Under the pieces are notes generated by a model. It worked only from the letters and a program-made list of their open reading frames with translations, did no database searches and was not told where the DNA came from. This document shows positions 24,851-37,079 of a stretch of 64,000 nt of DNA, one piece after another. This stretch comes from Mytilus edulis (Eukaryota; Mollusca; Bivalvia; Mytilida; Mytilidae). Every line of letters starts with the position of its first letter. Within the stretch, counting starts at the first letter, position 1. The stretch is taken from positions 19,164,746-19,228,745 of the forward strand of contig NC_092354.1 in NCBI RefSeq assembly GCF_963676685.1. The letters are read 5' to 3'. The position numbers were made by a program, and so were the translations under genes.

Positions 24851-26448
24851 CACGGCCGACACTTGGCTAACCGAGGGATTGGTCGGTTAATCTATATTGA
24901 GTATGCGGCTATATGGGCGATTGGTCTGTTAATCGGGTTGGTTATACGTCTGTTAAGAGTAAAACGCACAATTTTATGTTAAACTCTTTCAAATATACTG
25001 ATTTTTGGCATATTATAAGAACCAAATCAAAAAAAGAAAAGTGTCTGACAAAATGATATCTATCATAGAATATTTTCCACCTGTAAAAACATTTCATAGT
25101 CTGCGCAGTTTCAGTAAAACTAAAAGGCGTCGCGCAAGTATGTATAATTTATGCTTATACACATAGCTATTTTTCAATAAAAGGCGAAACAAACAATTTT
25201 AGATATGATTTAAAGGACATAAAATAGTACTTTGGTTGTGAAAAATAAATTGACATTAGTAAATATTTCATAATTGTAATATAACGTGAATAATACCACG
25301 TTTTAGTGAAAATTATGGGAATTAAGTCTGTTAATGGGTTGGACAATTGAAATTGTGTCAGTTAATAGTTATTTAGCCACGGCAATAGTTTTGCTACATT
25401 TATATTTTCCCATTGAAAAAGTAAAGAATGAGATGTTCTTGAGTAAAAAAAAATGACAATACGGTGCAACAGTATCGTTCTAGTAAGAGCATTTTTATTT
25501 TGACTTTCTTTGCATTTTGTTGAAGGGTGTGTCACTTCAATATAGCATGATGTGGATTGGCACCTGGAATATGCATGCATTTAATATCAACGTTTTCAAT
25601 CAACCTTAATTTTTGAATCTGTTCAAAGTAGCACGTTCTTAAATCCGACTGAAAGTGTCTTTCTAATACAACACAGGGGTACATATAACGTGTCGTCGTT
25701 CTCATATGCACATGATATTTGTCACTGGACGTTAACCCCTAATTCGTCAGCATCATCCAATTGGTTCTTTTCTTCTATTACTGAATCATATGTTGTTTAC
25801 AAATCATTCTAAAGAAGTAAATGGAAAGGAGCGAATGCAGCTACATTTTGTTAACTTTAGTTTTAATTCATTTTATTCCGTTTAGTTCCTTTCTACATAA
25901 GTGTAGAGGAGAACTGCAGTTGTCCGCATGTAAACTTCTAGCATTCGTCACCAATATGAGTACATCGCAATCCGTTACTGTTTCAACACCCAGGGGTGTT
26001 TCATGTCTGTATTCTTAAACAATTATTATTTTTTCTCTCTTTTTTTTGCAATGCATCAATCTCTACATACTGTCCTTATCTACAATTCTATATTCTGCGT
26101 CTCCATCCAGATTCTCGTGTATAACATGAGGGTCCGGATAGGGGGTGGTGTTTATTTCTGTATTCTTTAAATTGTTATGTCACTTTTCTCTACATTTTAT
26201 TTATCTTACTCAGTATTATTAATTCGTATATTTTAACTTATTTGATTCGTTCACGGATAGTCACATGTTAAACTATATTTTCGAAGGTGATCCGGCAAAA
26301 ACGGCGGATAGCAAAATGCATATTGCACAGCAAAAAGCATATTGCACGGTTTATTTATATGTCGTTAATGCATAGGAGACAATATGATATCTATAAAATT
26401 CAAACAAAATCAAATGACTATTTAGATACAAATATGGTTGGAAATTTG

Positions 26449-26607
26449 ATAATATAACAATTATAGCCTATGTATGAGGTCAATACAGGATATATCGACC
26501 CAAAGAAGTATTTCGACCTAGGATTTCGTCCTCATTCAATATACTTCTTTTAGGTCAATATATTCTTGTATTGCCCTCATACAAAGGCTATAATTGTATA
26601 TTATTCC
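26449..26607. repeat. ~157-bp palindromic MITE
   Basis: The left arm (ACAATTATAGCCTATGTATG, then AGGTCAATACA) and the right arm (TGTATTGCCCTCATACAAAG, then GCTATAATTGT) are near-perfect reverse complements over about 55 bp, with GACCCAAAGAAGTAT mirrored toward the centre. It is nested in the 24851-27698 element. Confidence 0.85.
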
Positions 26608-26773
26608 ACTGTTTATACACATTTATAGTTTAATCAATATCTGATTGGTTGAGACTATTCCACGTGTCATTGAACAAATCTTCATATCTCCCTGAGTCAC
26701 GGGAAATGAATGTATATTATTCTTTCTCTATTCTTTATATTTTAGCATGCCAATATATCTTACTTACTGATGT

Positions 26774-26804
26774 CAGAGACATATAATACAATTATATGTC
26801 TCTG
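26774..26804. repeat. Perfect 14-bp hairpin with 3-base loop
   Basis: CAGAGACATATAAT and ATTATATGTCTCTG flank ACA. Nested in the 24851-27698 element. Function unknown. Confidence 0.8.
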
Positions 26805-27889
26805 CTGATGTTTAGTTACATTACGACGTTTATCTCTGATTTATATACTGGTTACCAATGAAGATGACAAATTGGTGTCATTCATTATGTAAACAGAATC
26901 CATACGATACATGCTACCATTCTTGGATGAAATTAATATTACTTTAATACAACACTTTTTGAAACCATTTTTATCAATTTTCAATTTCCATTGTCTAAAT
27001 TGTTAATTGTTCATGTGTTGCTATCATATATTTTATGTTTCATTGCTCATGCATGTGTTGTTTCCGTATATTTTAACTGCTCGTTTTGAGCCTACCCATT
27101 TGATCCGATAACAACCCATATAGCAATAAGATTATATTTTTATTGCCATTCATAACTCTTAACAGACCAATTAACAGACCGGGTTTATACATCCGACCCA
27201 TTAACAGACCGGGTTTTAAATAAAGATTGATTTATGTCACCAAAATACAGATTTTCGTGTAGATTTTTCACACAAAGATATCAATATGGTTAACAAACAT
27301 AATGCCTGTCTTTTTTCGATGTTCAAAATATTGCATGCAAGTAAAATCAACCAACGTGTCATTTTGTGTACATTTTGTGTGCGTAAAATGTGTATAGATT
27401 TATTGATGAGTAACCCGCCTTTTCATTTTATAGATCGTACATCGAAGCTAGAAAAATGATAATTACACCACTGTATTCAGTATATTGAATTGTTTTGTTA
27501 GACATGAATAATATTTATAATAAAAATATATTTAAAAAGTTATACAATGAATCATGCTAAACTTTCAATGATTTTCTCGATAACACCTGATTAACAGACT
27601 TTTATAGCCAACCCGATTAACAGACCAACCGCCGATATAGCGGCACACTCAATATAGATTAACTGACCAATCTCTCGGTTAGCCGAGTGTCGGCCGTGGG
27701 GTTACGAATTTAAAAGGCAAGCAGGCCATTAATGTTATTGTGTCGTTACTTTCAAATACTTGATGTATTGAAATGTATTTAATTCATACTGTATTAATAG
27801 CTTGTATCAGAATTAAACTATGATACATATAAATATATTATGATCAAAAGATTTGTTGCACGAATACAAATAAACGAACCGTTATATAT

Positions 27890-28125
27890 TATTATCTTTA
27901 AGTTTCTGTTTACAATTTTGTATCCTTATAACATGCGTTTCTCGTTTTTTTTTATATAGATTAGACCGTTGGTTTTCCCGTTTGAATGGTTTTACACTAG
28001 TAGTTTTGGGGCACTTTATAGCTTGTTGTTCGGTGTGAGCCAGTGCTCCGTGTTGAAGGCCGTACATTGACCTATAGTGGTTTACTTTTTTAAATTGTTA
28101 TTTGGATGGAGAGTTGTCTCATTGG
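27890..28125 (-). repeat. Dispersed mussel repeat, 5' portion, split by a foldback element
   Basis: Minus-strand copy of the dispersed family: AGTTTTGGGGCACTTTATAG, then GTGTTGAAGGCCGTACATTGA, then GAGTTGTCTCATTGG. It continues at 29486 as CATTGGCACTCACGCCACAT, so the element 28126-29485 was inserted into it. Confidence 0.88.
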
Positions 28126-29485
28126 TACGGAAGCCGTAAGGGGACACACAAAACATTAGAAAATATTTTTTTTAATTCGAGATCACGATAAAACATTACC
28201 GTTTTACCGAGATCTCGATAAAAAATATATCGTTATCTCGAGAAAACGAAATTGTTATATCGAGATCTCGATAAAAAATATATCGTTATCTCGAGAAAAC
28301 GAAACTGTTATATCGAGATCTCGGATTATTAAATCGTTATCTCGGTTTAATATATCGAGATCTCGATAAAAAATATATCGTTATCTCGAGGAAACGAAAC
28401 TGTTATATCGAGATCTCGGATTATTATATCGTTATCTCGAGAAAACGAAACTTTAATATATCGTTATCTCGAGAAAACGAAACTGTTATATCGAGATCTC
28501 GGATTATTAAATCGTTATCTCGGTTTAATATATCGAGATCTCGATAAAAAATATATCGTTATCTCGAGAAAACGAAACTGTTATATCGAGATCTCGGATT
28601 ATTATATCGTTATCTCGAGAAAACGAAACTTTAATATATCGTTATCTCGAGAAAACGAAACTGTTATATCGAGATCTCGGATTATTAAATCGTTATCTCG
28701 AGATAACGATATATTAAAGTTTCGTTTTCTCGAGATAACGATATAATAATCCGAGATCTCGATATAACAGTTTCGTTTTCTCGAGATAACGATATATTTT
28801 TTATCGAGATCTCGATATATTAAACCGAGATAACGATTTAATAATCCATGATCTCGATATAACAGTTTCGTTTTCTCGAGATAACGATATATTTTTTTTC
28901 GAGATCTCGATATATTAAACCGAGATAACGATTTAATAATCCGAGATCTCGATATAACAGTTTCGTTTTCTCGAGATAACGATATATTAAAGTTTCGTTT
29001 TCTCGAGATAACGATATATTAAAGTTTCGTTTTCTCGAGATAACGATATAATAATCCGAGATCTCGATATAACAGTTTCGTTTTCTCGAGATAACGATAT
29101 ATTTTTTATCGAGATCTCGATATAACAATTTCGTTTTCTCGAGATAACGATATATTTTTTATCGAGATCTCGATATATTAAACCGAGATAACGATTTAAT
29201 AATCCGAGATCTCGATATAACAGTTTCGTTTTCTCGAGATAACGATATATTAAAGTTTCGTTTTCTCGAGATAACGATATAATAATCCGAGATCTCGATA
29301 TAACAGTTTCGTTTTCTCGAGATAACGATATAGTTTTTATCGAGATCTCGATATAACAATTTCGTTTTCTCGAGATAACGATATATTTTTTATCGAGATC
29401 TCGGTAAAACGGTAATGTTTTATCGTGATCTCGAATTAAAAAAAATATTTTCTAATGTTTTGTGTGTCCCCTTACGGCTTCCGTA
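28126..29485. mobile_element. Foldback element with 6-bp duplication CATTGG
   Basis: Both ends read TACGGAAGCCGTAAGGGGAC inward, and the outer ~95 bp are essentially perfect inverted repeats. CATTGG stands immediately outside each end (28120-28125 and 29486-29491). Almost the whole interior is built of short palindromic modules, CGAGATCTCG and ATCTCGAGA, in strings such as ATATCGTTATCTCGAGAAAA. These run in one orientation up to about 28700 and in the opposite one after it, so a single strand could fold on itself for more than 500 bp. The open frames at 28838-29128 and 29159-29359 are by-products of the repeat. No transposase is present. Confidence 0.92.
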
Positions 29486-29530
29486 CATTGGCACTCACGC
29501 CACATCTTCTTATATCTATATATGTACGTC
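29486..29530 (-). repeat. Dispersed mussel repeat, remaining 45 bp
   Basis: Continuation of the copy interrupted at 28125, ending in GCCACATCTTCTTATA, the usual terminus of this family. Confidence 0.85.
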
Positions 29531-30364
29531 CATTATAAAAAAAATCAATTTTTATTAAAGTCAATGCTACATTTATACGTGTTGATTTACAAATGTAGTC
29601 CAGTCTATTTATGAAACAATTGTTCATGCAGATTGTGGTAAAAGCATCAAACTTTGCAGAGTGTTAGTTGAGGTCATAACTAACATTTATAGCTATGGAA
29701 TCAATTCATACAACCAAATGGTGGCTTTGGACGGCCATTTTGAAATCATGTCCAAAAAATCAATATATTTCTTTACCAATTTTGATATACTTTTATATTT
29801 TTTATGACAGAGAATATCAAATAAGGAATTTTGAAGTATTTAGTGGCCATCTTGAATGGTGGCCATTTTGGAAACGTAAATATCCAATATATCATTATTC
29901 GCTAACTTCAAAGTATTATTTGCATTTACAACTAGTTTTGTTAATCATTTATTTATGACTGTTGCTATTCATATAGGATGTATTCACCAAGTGCTCAAAT
30001 ACGGTATGGATATGTTAACAAATAAATGTATTTAAAGAAATACGCATATTCTTTTAATTGCAGTTTAGCATGTAGGGCTTAGTTACTTTTTTTCCCACCA
30101 AAATATGCGTATATACAATATGAGTTATGACCACTGTATGTTTAAAATCAATGTAGCTGCCGCGTGAGCTGAAAAAAAACCCTAATAAATAAATAGAATT
30201 CCATAACGCCAAGAGAAGAAAAAAGTGAGGATTTACAATGCCAAGCAAATACAAAAAGAGCAGACATAGACATTTGAGCTGGTAATCAGTCATTTTTTTT
30301 GTTCCAAGTTGATGAAGGCCATGTAATTGGAGAATCACAAGGCAAAAGGTAATAATCCCGTCAG
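29531..30364. other. No gene recognised
   Basis: Contains GGTGGCTTTGGACGGCCATT and GTGGCCATCTTGAATGGTGG around 29718 and 29843, an internal direct similarity of unknown meaning. The frame at 30054-30338 (minus) is hydrophobic but has no recognisable features. Confidence 0.4.
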
Positions 30365-30594
30365 ATCAAAATACACTTTTGTCATAATGGCCAATCAGCG
30401 CATGATGGCGACCGTAAAATTTCTTGAGTGATGACCCTGATTTGATTTGATTTGATTGATTCATAGCCCTGTTTAAGCAACTTTTGAATAAGCAGTATTC
30501 CTCGTTCAATAAAGTCAACATAATTTGAGCTAGCTCTAGAGAAACGTATCAATTGAGACATATATGCTGATGCACTGGAAAGATTGATGTTCAT
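30365..30594 (-). pseudogene. Retroelement relic (C-terminal segment of a reverse-transcriptase protein)
   Basis: The first frame gives SAYMSQLIRFSRASSNYVDF, then IERG..L..KLLKQGYE. After a frame change inside a TCAAA/TCAAATC stretch at about 30440-30460, a second frame continues KKFYGRHHALIGHYDKSV to a stop at about 30365. The succession Y.SQLIR.AR..S.Y.DF.R...L..KLL.QGY, then KKFYGRHH.L...Y..S, is one I know from the C-terminal part of abundant cnidarian and molluscan reverse-transcriptase proteins. The break lies in a slippage-prone repeat. The polymerase domain itself is absent. Confidence 0.65.
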
Positions 30595-31489
30595 GTGTGT
30601 ATGTTGTCATACAATACTCAGTCTGGTAGTGGGCGGACCTTTAAAGCAATATCTGTATAGTGATCTATAGTATACAGATACAGCATAGCGATATCTGTAG
30701 GGCTGTATATGTATGGTAGGACACCAAATTGTAGGATAAAAACACGTTTCCCCACCAATTGATTTCATTTTTCCATTACAAATCAATTCCAAAAAATTTG
30801 TATCCCTCAAAAAAAAATCAAGAATCTTACATTAAATTCTCGGAAAAATGCGACAAAATAGGCGGTTTAATATGGAAATAACAAATGGAATTTACAGTGG
30901 CTGGATTCGTCTAGGCTTCATTCTTGTATTTTACCTAGTTTAAAAATTTATGCATAACTCATGAAATCGATCTGTTTTTATTCGTTGACAAAATAGTACC
31001 TGGACACCTTTAAATTTAACAACGATTTAAAACTTGTCAATATTAAGCCAAAAGTATTCGATAATAAACACATATGTTAGTCGTACGACACTAGGAAATT
31101 GAAGGGACCTGACAAAGTATACACGTTAGATAAAAACCCGCTTGATTAATTGCCAGTTCTGCAATTCAACTAAACACTTACTAGAATTGAAAGGTAAGCT
31201 TCTTTTTTTTTAAACTTTCAGCTGTAACATTCATGACTGTCGATACTAATTTCACATCAAAAAGCAGTTAGCCTCCATCTACAGTATATGTTGAATTTAG
31301 AAATATAAAATATAATATAACAGACCAAACTAAAGTGAAAATTATTCAATTTTTACAATTTGAGTTAAAGTATTTTGAAGTTTAAATTTTTATTTTATTT
31401 CTAAAATTTCTTCTTACATAAGTTACATTATTTTTGGAATGTTAATTTTTGATAAAAAAGAATGAGATATAACTTGAATATATTGTAAC
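30595..31489. other. No gene recognised
   Basis: The frame at 30607-30810 (minus) has repeated Tyr/Arg from a TATCTGTA-rich stretch and is not supported as coding. A GAAAG/GTAAGC string at about 31190 resembles a splice donor but nothing upstream looks coding. Confidence 0.35.
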
Positions 31490-31910
31490 TGGACGTTATG
31501 TTGGTACTAATAGAAATGAAAGAAATTGTATTTTTTGTGATTTAGGAGTAATAGAGGATGAATTTCATTTTATTCTTCAATGTAGTAGATATACTGATTT
31601 GCGAAAAAAATATATAAAAAAATATTACTGGTCTAGGCCATCAACTTTTAAATTAATAGAATTATTGTCAGGTGAAAACACAAAACAGCTTTGTAACTTG
31701 GGAAAGTTTATACATTTCTCTTTTAAATTAAGAAACAGTTTATTGTAATAAAAGATATTTTGTATTGATGAAACTTCTGACGTCACCTATTGTTTATTAT
31801 ACATATTGTTTATATTGTTTGTAATATGCCATGTGTATACTTATAGGTTAGACAATACTTGATTATACTGATGAGCCGTAAGGCTCAAAGTTAATAAAGA
31901 ATTTGAATAT
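31490..31910 (+). pseudogene. 5'-truncated LINE: ORF2 C-terminus and 3' end
   Basis: Plus-strand frame GRYVGTNRNERNCIFCDLG, then EDEFHFILQC, is a CX2C..HX4C zinc motif like that at the C-terminus of the LINE ORF2 at 13718. It is followed by LGKFIHFSFKLRNSLL and a stop at about 31748. The 3' region runs to AATAAAGAATTTGAATATTT at about 31905. The reverse transcriptase is missing, typical of aborted reverse transcription. A second 3'-end fragment of the same family is at 49231. Confidence 0.78.
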
Positions 31911-32210
31911 TTAAATTACGTAATTAAGACGGATAACAAAGAGACATGTAAACGCTAAATTATTGACTTTGGATTATGTACCTTACATGAAAATTAAGGC
32001 TTTTGTTAAATAACCTTTTACTATTACTCATGTGTGAAATTGTTTTTAACACCTGTCACCCATGACTGAATTATTGACCAACCAGTGAAAATAGGTTGTG
32101 GTCAAGGGAGCTTTACAAGGTAATTTTTTATTGGTGAAAACAGGAGAAAGTTAAGAAATCTGTGATCATGTGACCACGCCCGCATGGAAACAATTTATGT
32201 TTTCAACGGT

Positions 32211-32278
32211 CACTTTGATTACTGACTTTAAGAAATAAACATCTATATTTACTAGAACTTTCTCTTGTTTTACACCAG
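32211..32278 (+). other. Candidate leader exon, copy 1 (68 bp shared with 49830-49897)
   Basis: 66 of 68 bases match 49830-49897, including AACATCTATATTTACTAGAA and the end TTTTACACCAG. Here the match is followed at once by GTAAGTTG, a strong splice donor. No downstream coding exon was found before the large insertion at 32845, so this may be the orphaned first exon of a second gene copy. Confidence 0.6.
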
Positions 32279-32844
32279 GTAAGTTGAATTATATTTTTTG
32301 TATTTTTGTTTATTTAAATTAAAGAGTTTTAATTACTTTATATTTTTGAAAAGCTAACTAAAGTTAAGATTCAGTTTATGAAATTCACTTAAATCAATTG
32401 TATATATTTTGTATATATTTTCTTTCGTTTCCATTGTGATTAATTACTTTTGTGTTGGTTACGCTTAGGACACGATACTTTTTATTTATGTAAACAATTG
32501 AGAAATGATTCAAGAATTTATTTTATACAAATCTATTCTATGTTTAGAAATATATAATTGATTTCAAAATAGTTATTTTCAAAAGATTAGAGAAAGTCCG
32601 GAAATATTTCATATTGTATCCGTATTAACTTTAAGTATTACAATGTCCAGGGGAGATAATTTGTAATTTTATTTGCCGGGAGAAATGTCTTGTTGAAAAA
32701 CTTTAAAGCAATGATTATAGAGTTAAATCGAAAGCTAAATAACAAAGACATGAAACATTATTTTCTACTTTATTTATTCTGTAAGTTGTGTTATTATATT
32801 TTATATATATATTGTATATATTAAGTTCATAAAATAGGTTATTG

Positions 32845-33166
32845 CACAGGAGGTTGAAATCCTATCAATGAGGGTCTATAAATATGTCAACTCGACTATC
32901 ACAGTAGAGCTTCTCTCGTAGAGAGAAGCGACAGGAATGCAACGCGTTTTTCAATTTTTTTTAACTTTTTTGAATCTGGGACTTTTTGATCGGAATAAAC
33001 GCTATGCGTCAACTAATAAACATATTGTTACTTCAATTAACCACTTAAACTACTTTGCAGGTCACTAATTATTAATTTACAGCTTCTTTTTACGTCCTGA
33101 CAGAATCCTTGTCATTATTTTTGGCCATGGGAGGAAGTCGAGGAAATTCCAATCAGCAGTGAATAT
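32845..33166 (+). repeat. Left TIR of the 10-kb element
   Basis: Contains a small hairpin GCTTCTCT/AGAGAGAAGC at about 32908-32929. Identical to the reverse complement of 42600-42921. Confidence 0.95.
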
Positions 33167-35294
33167 ATGTAAATGAGGTATAGTATTTCATTAAACAAAC
33201 AGTCGAAATAAATTATACAAATTTATCAAGTACTTTCTCATAATTATTCCTAAAGTATTATGATGTCAAACTATTAAAAAATCCGTCCCTTCATTAAATT
33301 TAATTGTTCGCTTGGAAGTTCAAGGGAAACAACTCTTCTGTGTAAAAAGTTTACATGCGGGAAATTTAAATTTCACAATAATCTGAAGAATTCTTCTTTC
33401 TATTACTGTTTCAAGTGATCATGTCAAAGCAAATAGATACAGTTATATGGTAATACACGTTTTCATCAGTACCTTAAACCTGTAACCTGCCCAATTATAT
33501 CCTTAATTAGAATTTCTAAGTGAAAACAAAAAAGGGGGAGCACAGACCAAAATAAGAAATTTGTAATTTTTTATTTATGTTCAGTATCAGTTCCAGCAGT
33601 GGATAGCTTGATTTGCACTTTTAAAAAAATGAAGGGGTCCTTATGTTAGAAATATTTGTAGAAAGGGGATGTAAACTAAATGATTATTTGGAAAAATATA
33701 TTAGTACTTTGGAAAAAAATATGCCCAGGTTCTTGAAATTTTATCAATGGATGTGTCAAAAAAAATTGAAAAGATTTCAACAACTAATGATTTATGGTTT
33801 TAGAAAAATAATTAATAATTAATTAAATACATATTACAGATGGTGCAATAATAATCATTCATTTTGGTTAGGACAAATAAAAATATATGGGGTGAGTTTT
33901 CAGTTACCCTATACTTTTTAGTCTTAAAATTACTAATTGCCTACCCTACAGATTTTTCTGTCATTTTTCATTAAGCACCGTTAAAGTAAGAATGTTGTTC
34001 TTATAGACCCAATGTAAAAAAGGCTTTAAAAATTCTCTTCATGTAACTTTCTTTTTTTAGATGTAACTGAATGCACACATAAATTTTATTTTGCCTTATT
34101 TCATTAGTTCATGAAGTCTAATCAAATTTATATTTATGTCTGTTAAATCTTGAAATGATGGATCATTCCTGTTAGTGTATTCTTTAATTTTTTCACACAT
34201 CAAACTTTATTTGTATAAAAACAATGGCTATTATGTAATAATTACTTGCTTACTGTTGTCTGGAAATTGCTTTCAGATATACTTTTGACTGTTCTGTAAT
34301 ATTTGCAGGTATTTTTTTTTATTCTAGCCCCCACTCCTTATTCTCCATTCTGTAAACCCCACCCACATCTGAGTGGATATGTACTTATGTACTTTCATCT
34401 TACCTACTTTTGCTTTTTTATTGACAAATAACCTTAGGTTATGAATTTGCAAGTTAGTCATTTCATCTTATGGAAAAAAAAACATACTTTGAATCAAATA
34501 AATTAAGGATACCTCTTGTTTGCATAGAAACAGAATTTCATTTTTTTTATAAACTATTTCTATATATTAATAATAAGGAAGCAATAGTAAAAATATTTGA
34601 TCTTCTACCCACCTACCCTATTATTTGGTATGTAGCAGTAAACTCAATTTTTGGTCTAAATACTTGGCAGTTTTTAGCAGTTTCTTTTGACATACCACCA
34701 CATGCATGAATGCTTGGTCATAACATAAACAGATATATTGTAGTGTGCTTGCTCGTCAACAATTTTAAATATTGTAGGACGACTGTCTTCCATAATAATC
34801 TGTAATAGACTAGTGATAAGAAGATGGGCCTGTGTCCATGATCATTCAAAACTTTTTAACTAATCACCAGATTAGATTTTTATTGGGTATTCTGTTTACT
34901 TAGACTAGTTTAAATTACCAGTTTATAAATATAATTAACAGCTGCAAGTATACAAGATATCTTTCGGGTAAACTCAACTCAAACCAATGTATTAGATTAA
35001 ATAATCTGCCTTTTGACCACAATTGTAGCTTAGTTCTCGTATGAAGCATGCATGCAACAATTCTTGTGAACTATACAAATAGTCAAAACATACAATATTT
35101 CTGCGACCTTGTTAGAAGACCAAACCTTTGAATTACTTACCAGATTATATTTATTCACCAAGATATAAAGCATAATATAAATAAAATGTTGACATATGTC
35201 TATGACCATGTATGCAGAATGACTTTCATAAAGTATCACACCATTCATGTAACAATATATGGTGTACACTACAAATCAAGGGTTGACCTATCAG
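33167..35294. other. No gene recognised inside the 10-kb element
   Basis: AT-rich. At 33645-33810 a plus-strand frame of about 55 codons without a stop (beginning EIFVERGCKLNDYLEKY) has no start or splice support. The frame at 34470-34709 is hydrophobic and unsupported. Confidence 0.35.
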
Positions 35295-35441
35295 TGGCAG
35301 ATCTAGAACTTTTCATAAGGGGGGGGGGGGGGGGGGCCCGCTGACTGACCTAAGGGGGAGCCCGCTCCAGTCATGCTTCAGTGATTCCCTATATAATCAA
35401 CCAAATTTTTCCCACGAAAGGGGGGGCCCCCTGGATCCGCC
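35295..35441. mobile_element. Short G-tract MITE (GGCGGATCCAG ends)
   Basis: Starts GGCAGATCTAGAACTTTTC with a run of about 18 G and ends in GGGGGGGCCCC, then CTGGATCCGCC, an imperfect inverted match. The middle holds GCTCCAGTCATGCTTCAGTG. A partial copy with the same middle lies at 47943-48036. Possible ends are also at 12015 and 46664. Confidence 0.65.
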
Positions 35442-36059
35442 TATGCCTATGACCTTGTATATAGACCAACTTTTTAATTATGAGGCTTTCTATACCAATA
35501 TCAAAATAGAATAAGATTTGAAAGCCTATAAATATAAATAGCACCACTGGTATAAGAGTCAATGCAAATTATCTACATGTCTCTCATTAATAGCATACCA
35601 CAAAAATAATCTTGAGAGTATAATCTGTAAGTTTTTTAAACCAAAACCAATATGAATCTCCTGCAACTCTGTTACAAGCAAGATTTAGAAAAGGCCACTA
35701 TTGAAAATGGACCAAATCTTAAATTCTGTAGTCTCAACACTGAAAATGGTCAACAGACAGACTGACCACTGCAATAACCAGAGAACCTGTTATTTTCAAT
35801 TCAAATAGAGGACACACTTAATTGAATTATTAATCTCTGTATGGAATAAGCTTATATGCAAAGGGTCTGTAAGCAGAAAAAAAATGAAATACATATCTAT
35901 CCATGTTTATGTAAGTTTCCTTTCTACATTCAAGTTTGATTGTCCCTTTCAAGTCGGTTTTACCTTTCTTTTATCATTATAAAATTATGTACTTAATATC
36001 AATTGAAAACTGCATGAAACTGAAAAAAATAACTCTATTTTCATCATGTTGGTTGATGG
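35442..36059. other. No gene recognised
   Basis: No repeats or frames that I can support in this part of the 10-kb element. Confidence 0.45.
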
Positions 36060-36207
36060 CGTCATGGGGTATAATTTTAACAGAAACTTAACTCTGTGGT
36101 GAAGGCTGAAGGCTGTACTTTGACCTATAATTATCAACTTTTTATATATTGTGACTTTGATGGAGCGTTGTCTCATTGGCACTCATACCACATCTTCTTA
36201 TTTATAC
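36060..36207 (-). repeat. Dispersed mussel repeat fragment
   Basis: GGCTGTACTTTGACCTATAA, then GAGCGTTGTCTCATTGGC and a terminal ACCACATCTTCTTATTTA, the same family as 27890-28125. Confidence 0.85.
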
Positions 36208-36394
36208 GATTAGATGTTCTAAATACGATTCTGATCAGTCTATAGAAGGGAAGATTTTTAAAGCAACTTATGTGGATAGCAATATGTCAGTCAAAATGGT
36301 TGTCTGTTTTCAATTACAAACTACACTACAATTACACTACAGTGGAAGGAAATTACAGTAGCAGTTAAATTAAGGGTTACCAGCAATCAAACAA

Positions 36395-36775
36395 TAAGTA
36401 ATTGATGGATGGATGGATGGATGGTTGTTTAACGTCCAGTGGCAAGTCAGATGCATATTCAGGATGAGAACATGATAATGATTAATGAATATTAACCCTG
36501 CTTTGTACTCGACCGACACACTGACCTGGATTTTTAACATGCTAGCTCACAAGGTAACAGTTCGCAGGAATATATGTCACTTACCCAGACACATTATTCT
36601 GACTGAACAGTCCGGGCCGAACAGTCTTTGCTCTAACTCCTTATTGCCGCGTGCTTGGCGAAGAAGCAGCAAATACCAATTTTCAAGTCTTTGGTTTGAC
36701 CCCGCCGAGGGTGGAACCCACAACCTACCGCACTCGAGGCGACCACACTAACCATTACATCACCGAGGCGGTGTA
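36395..36775 (-). mobile_element. tRNA-derived SINE, near full length
   Basis: On the minus strand it starts at about 36775 with a tRNA-like head (A box-like TGGTTAGTGTGG, B box-like GGGTTCCACCC), continues through a GC-rich body, then TGAATATGCATCTGACTTGCC and ACTGGACGTTAAACAACC, and ends in a (CCAT)n tail (+ strand ATGG repeats at 36404-36424). The 3' body CACTGGACGTTAA is common to molluscan SINEs, and a truncated copy is at 50252. The frames at 36485-36818 fall inside it and are not genes. Confidence 0.85.
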
Positions 36776-37079
36776 AAGAATTGAATATAAATCTTCTCAT
36801 TCTAAAGGTCAAATACAAAAGCTTGAAATGAAATTGGAAGCAATTTTTTTTTATTTAGAATATCAATAAACTGCATGTCCCACTTGTTTCTATAGATGTC
36901 CCAGTGTTCATGTGATGAAATATTGAAACGTCTCACTGAAATAATAAGAAAACTATATATTGTCAAATGAATAATTAGAAAAAAAATTGTAAAACTGTTT
37001 GCTTTTATCATTTAAAACTATAACAGCTACGTATGATGAATAATGCAGATCCGGAAATTTATAATTAATTTACTGTGTG
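36776..37079. other. Spacer, nothing recognised
   Basis: AT-rich. The minus-strand frame at 36802-37011 has no motif. Confidence 0.4.

Larger units (their letters stand above)
24851..27698. mobile_element. 2.85-kb TIR element with 5-bp duplication GGGTT
   Basis: CACGGCCGACACTTGGCTAAC at the left end is mirrored by GTTAGCCGAGTGTCGGCCGTG at the right. The two arms match for about 106 bp with roughly 9 differences. GGGTT stands directly outside each end (24846-24850 and 27699-27703). The arms contain GTCTGTTAATCGGGTTGG, and further copies of GTCTGTTAAT lie just inside at about 25327 and, inverted, near 27165-27215, like subterminal binding repeats. The interior shows only short open frames (for example 25362-25580 on minus and 25821-26018 on plus) without motifs, so the element seems non-autonomous. 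I cannot assign a superfamily. Confidence 0.87.

Noticed and set aside
28838..29359. Tyr/Arg-rich proteins with ISRKRNCYIE repeats
   Set aside because: Direct translation of the palindromic modules of the foldback element. No gene signals.
33645..33810. Stop-free stretch EIFVERGCKLNDYLEKY
   Set aside because: No start codon in context, no splice sites, and AT-rich sequence makes such a stretch plausible by chance.
36485..36818. Two frames on opposite strands
   Set aside because: Both lie in the GC-rich body of a tRNA-derived SINE.
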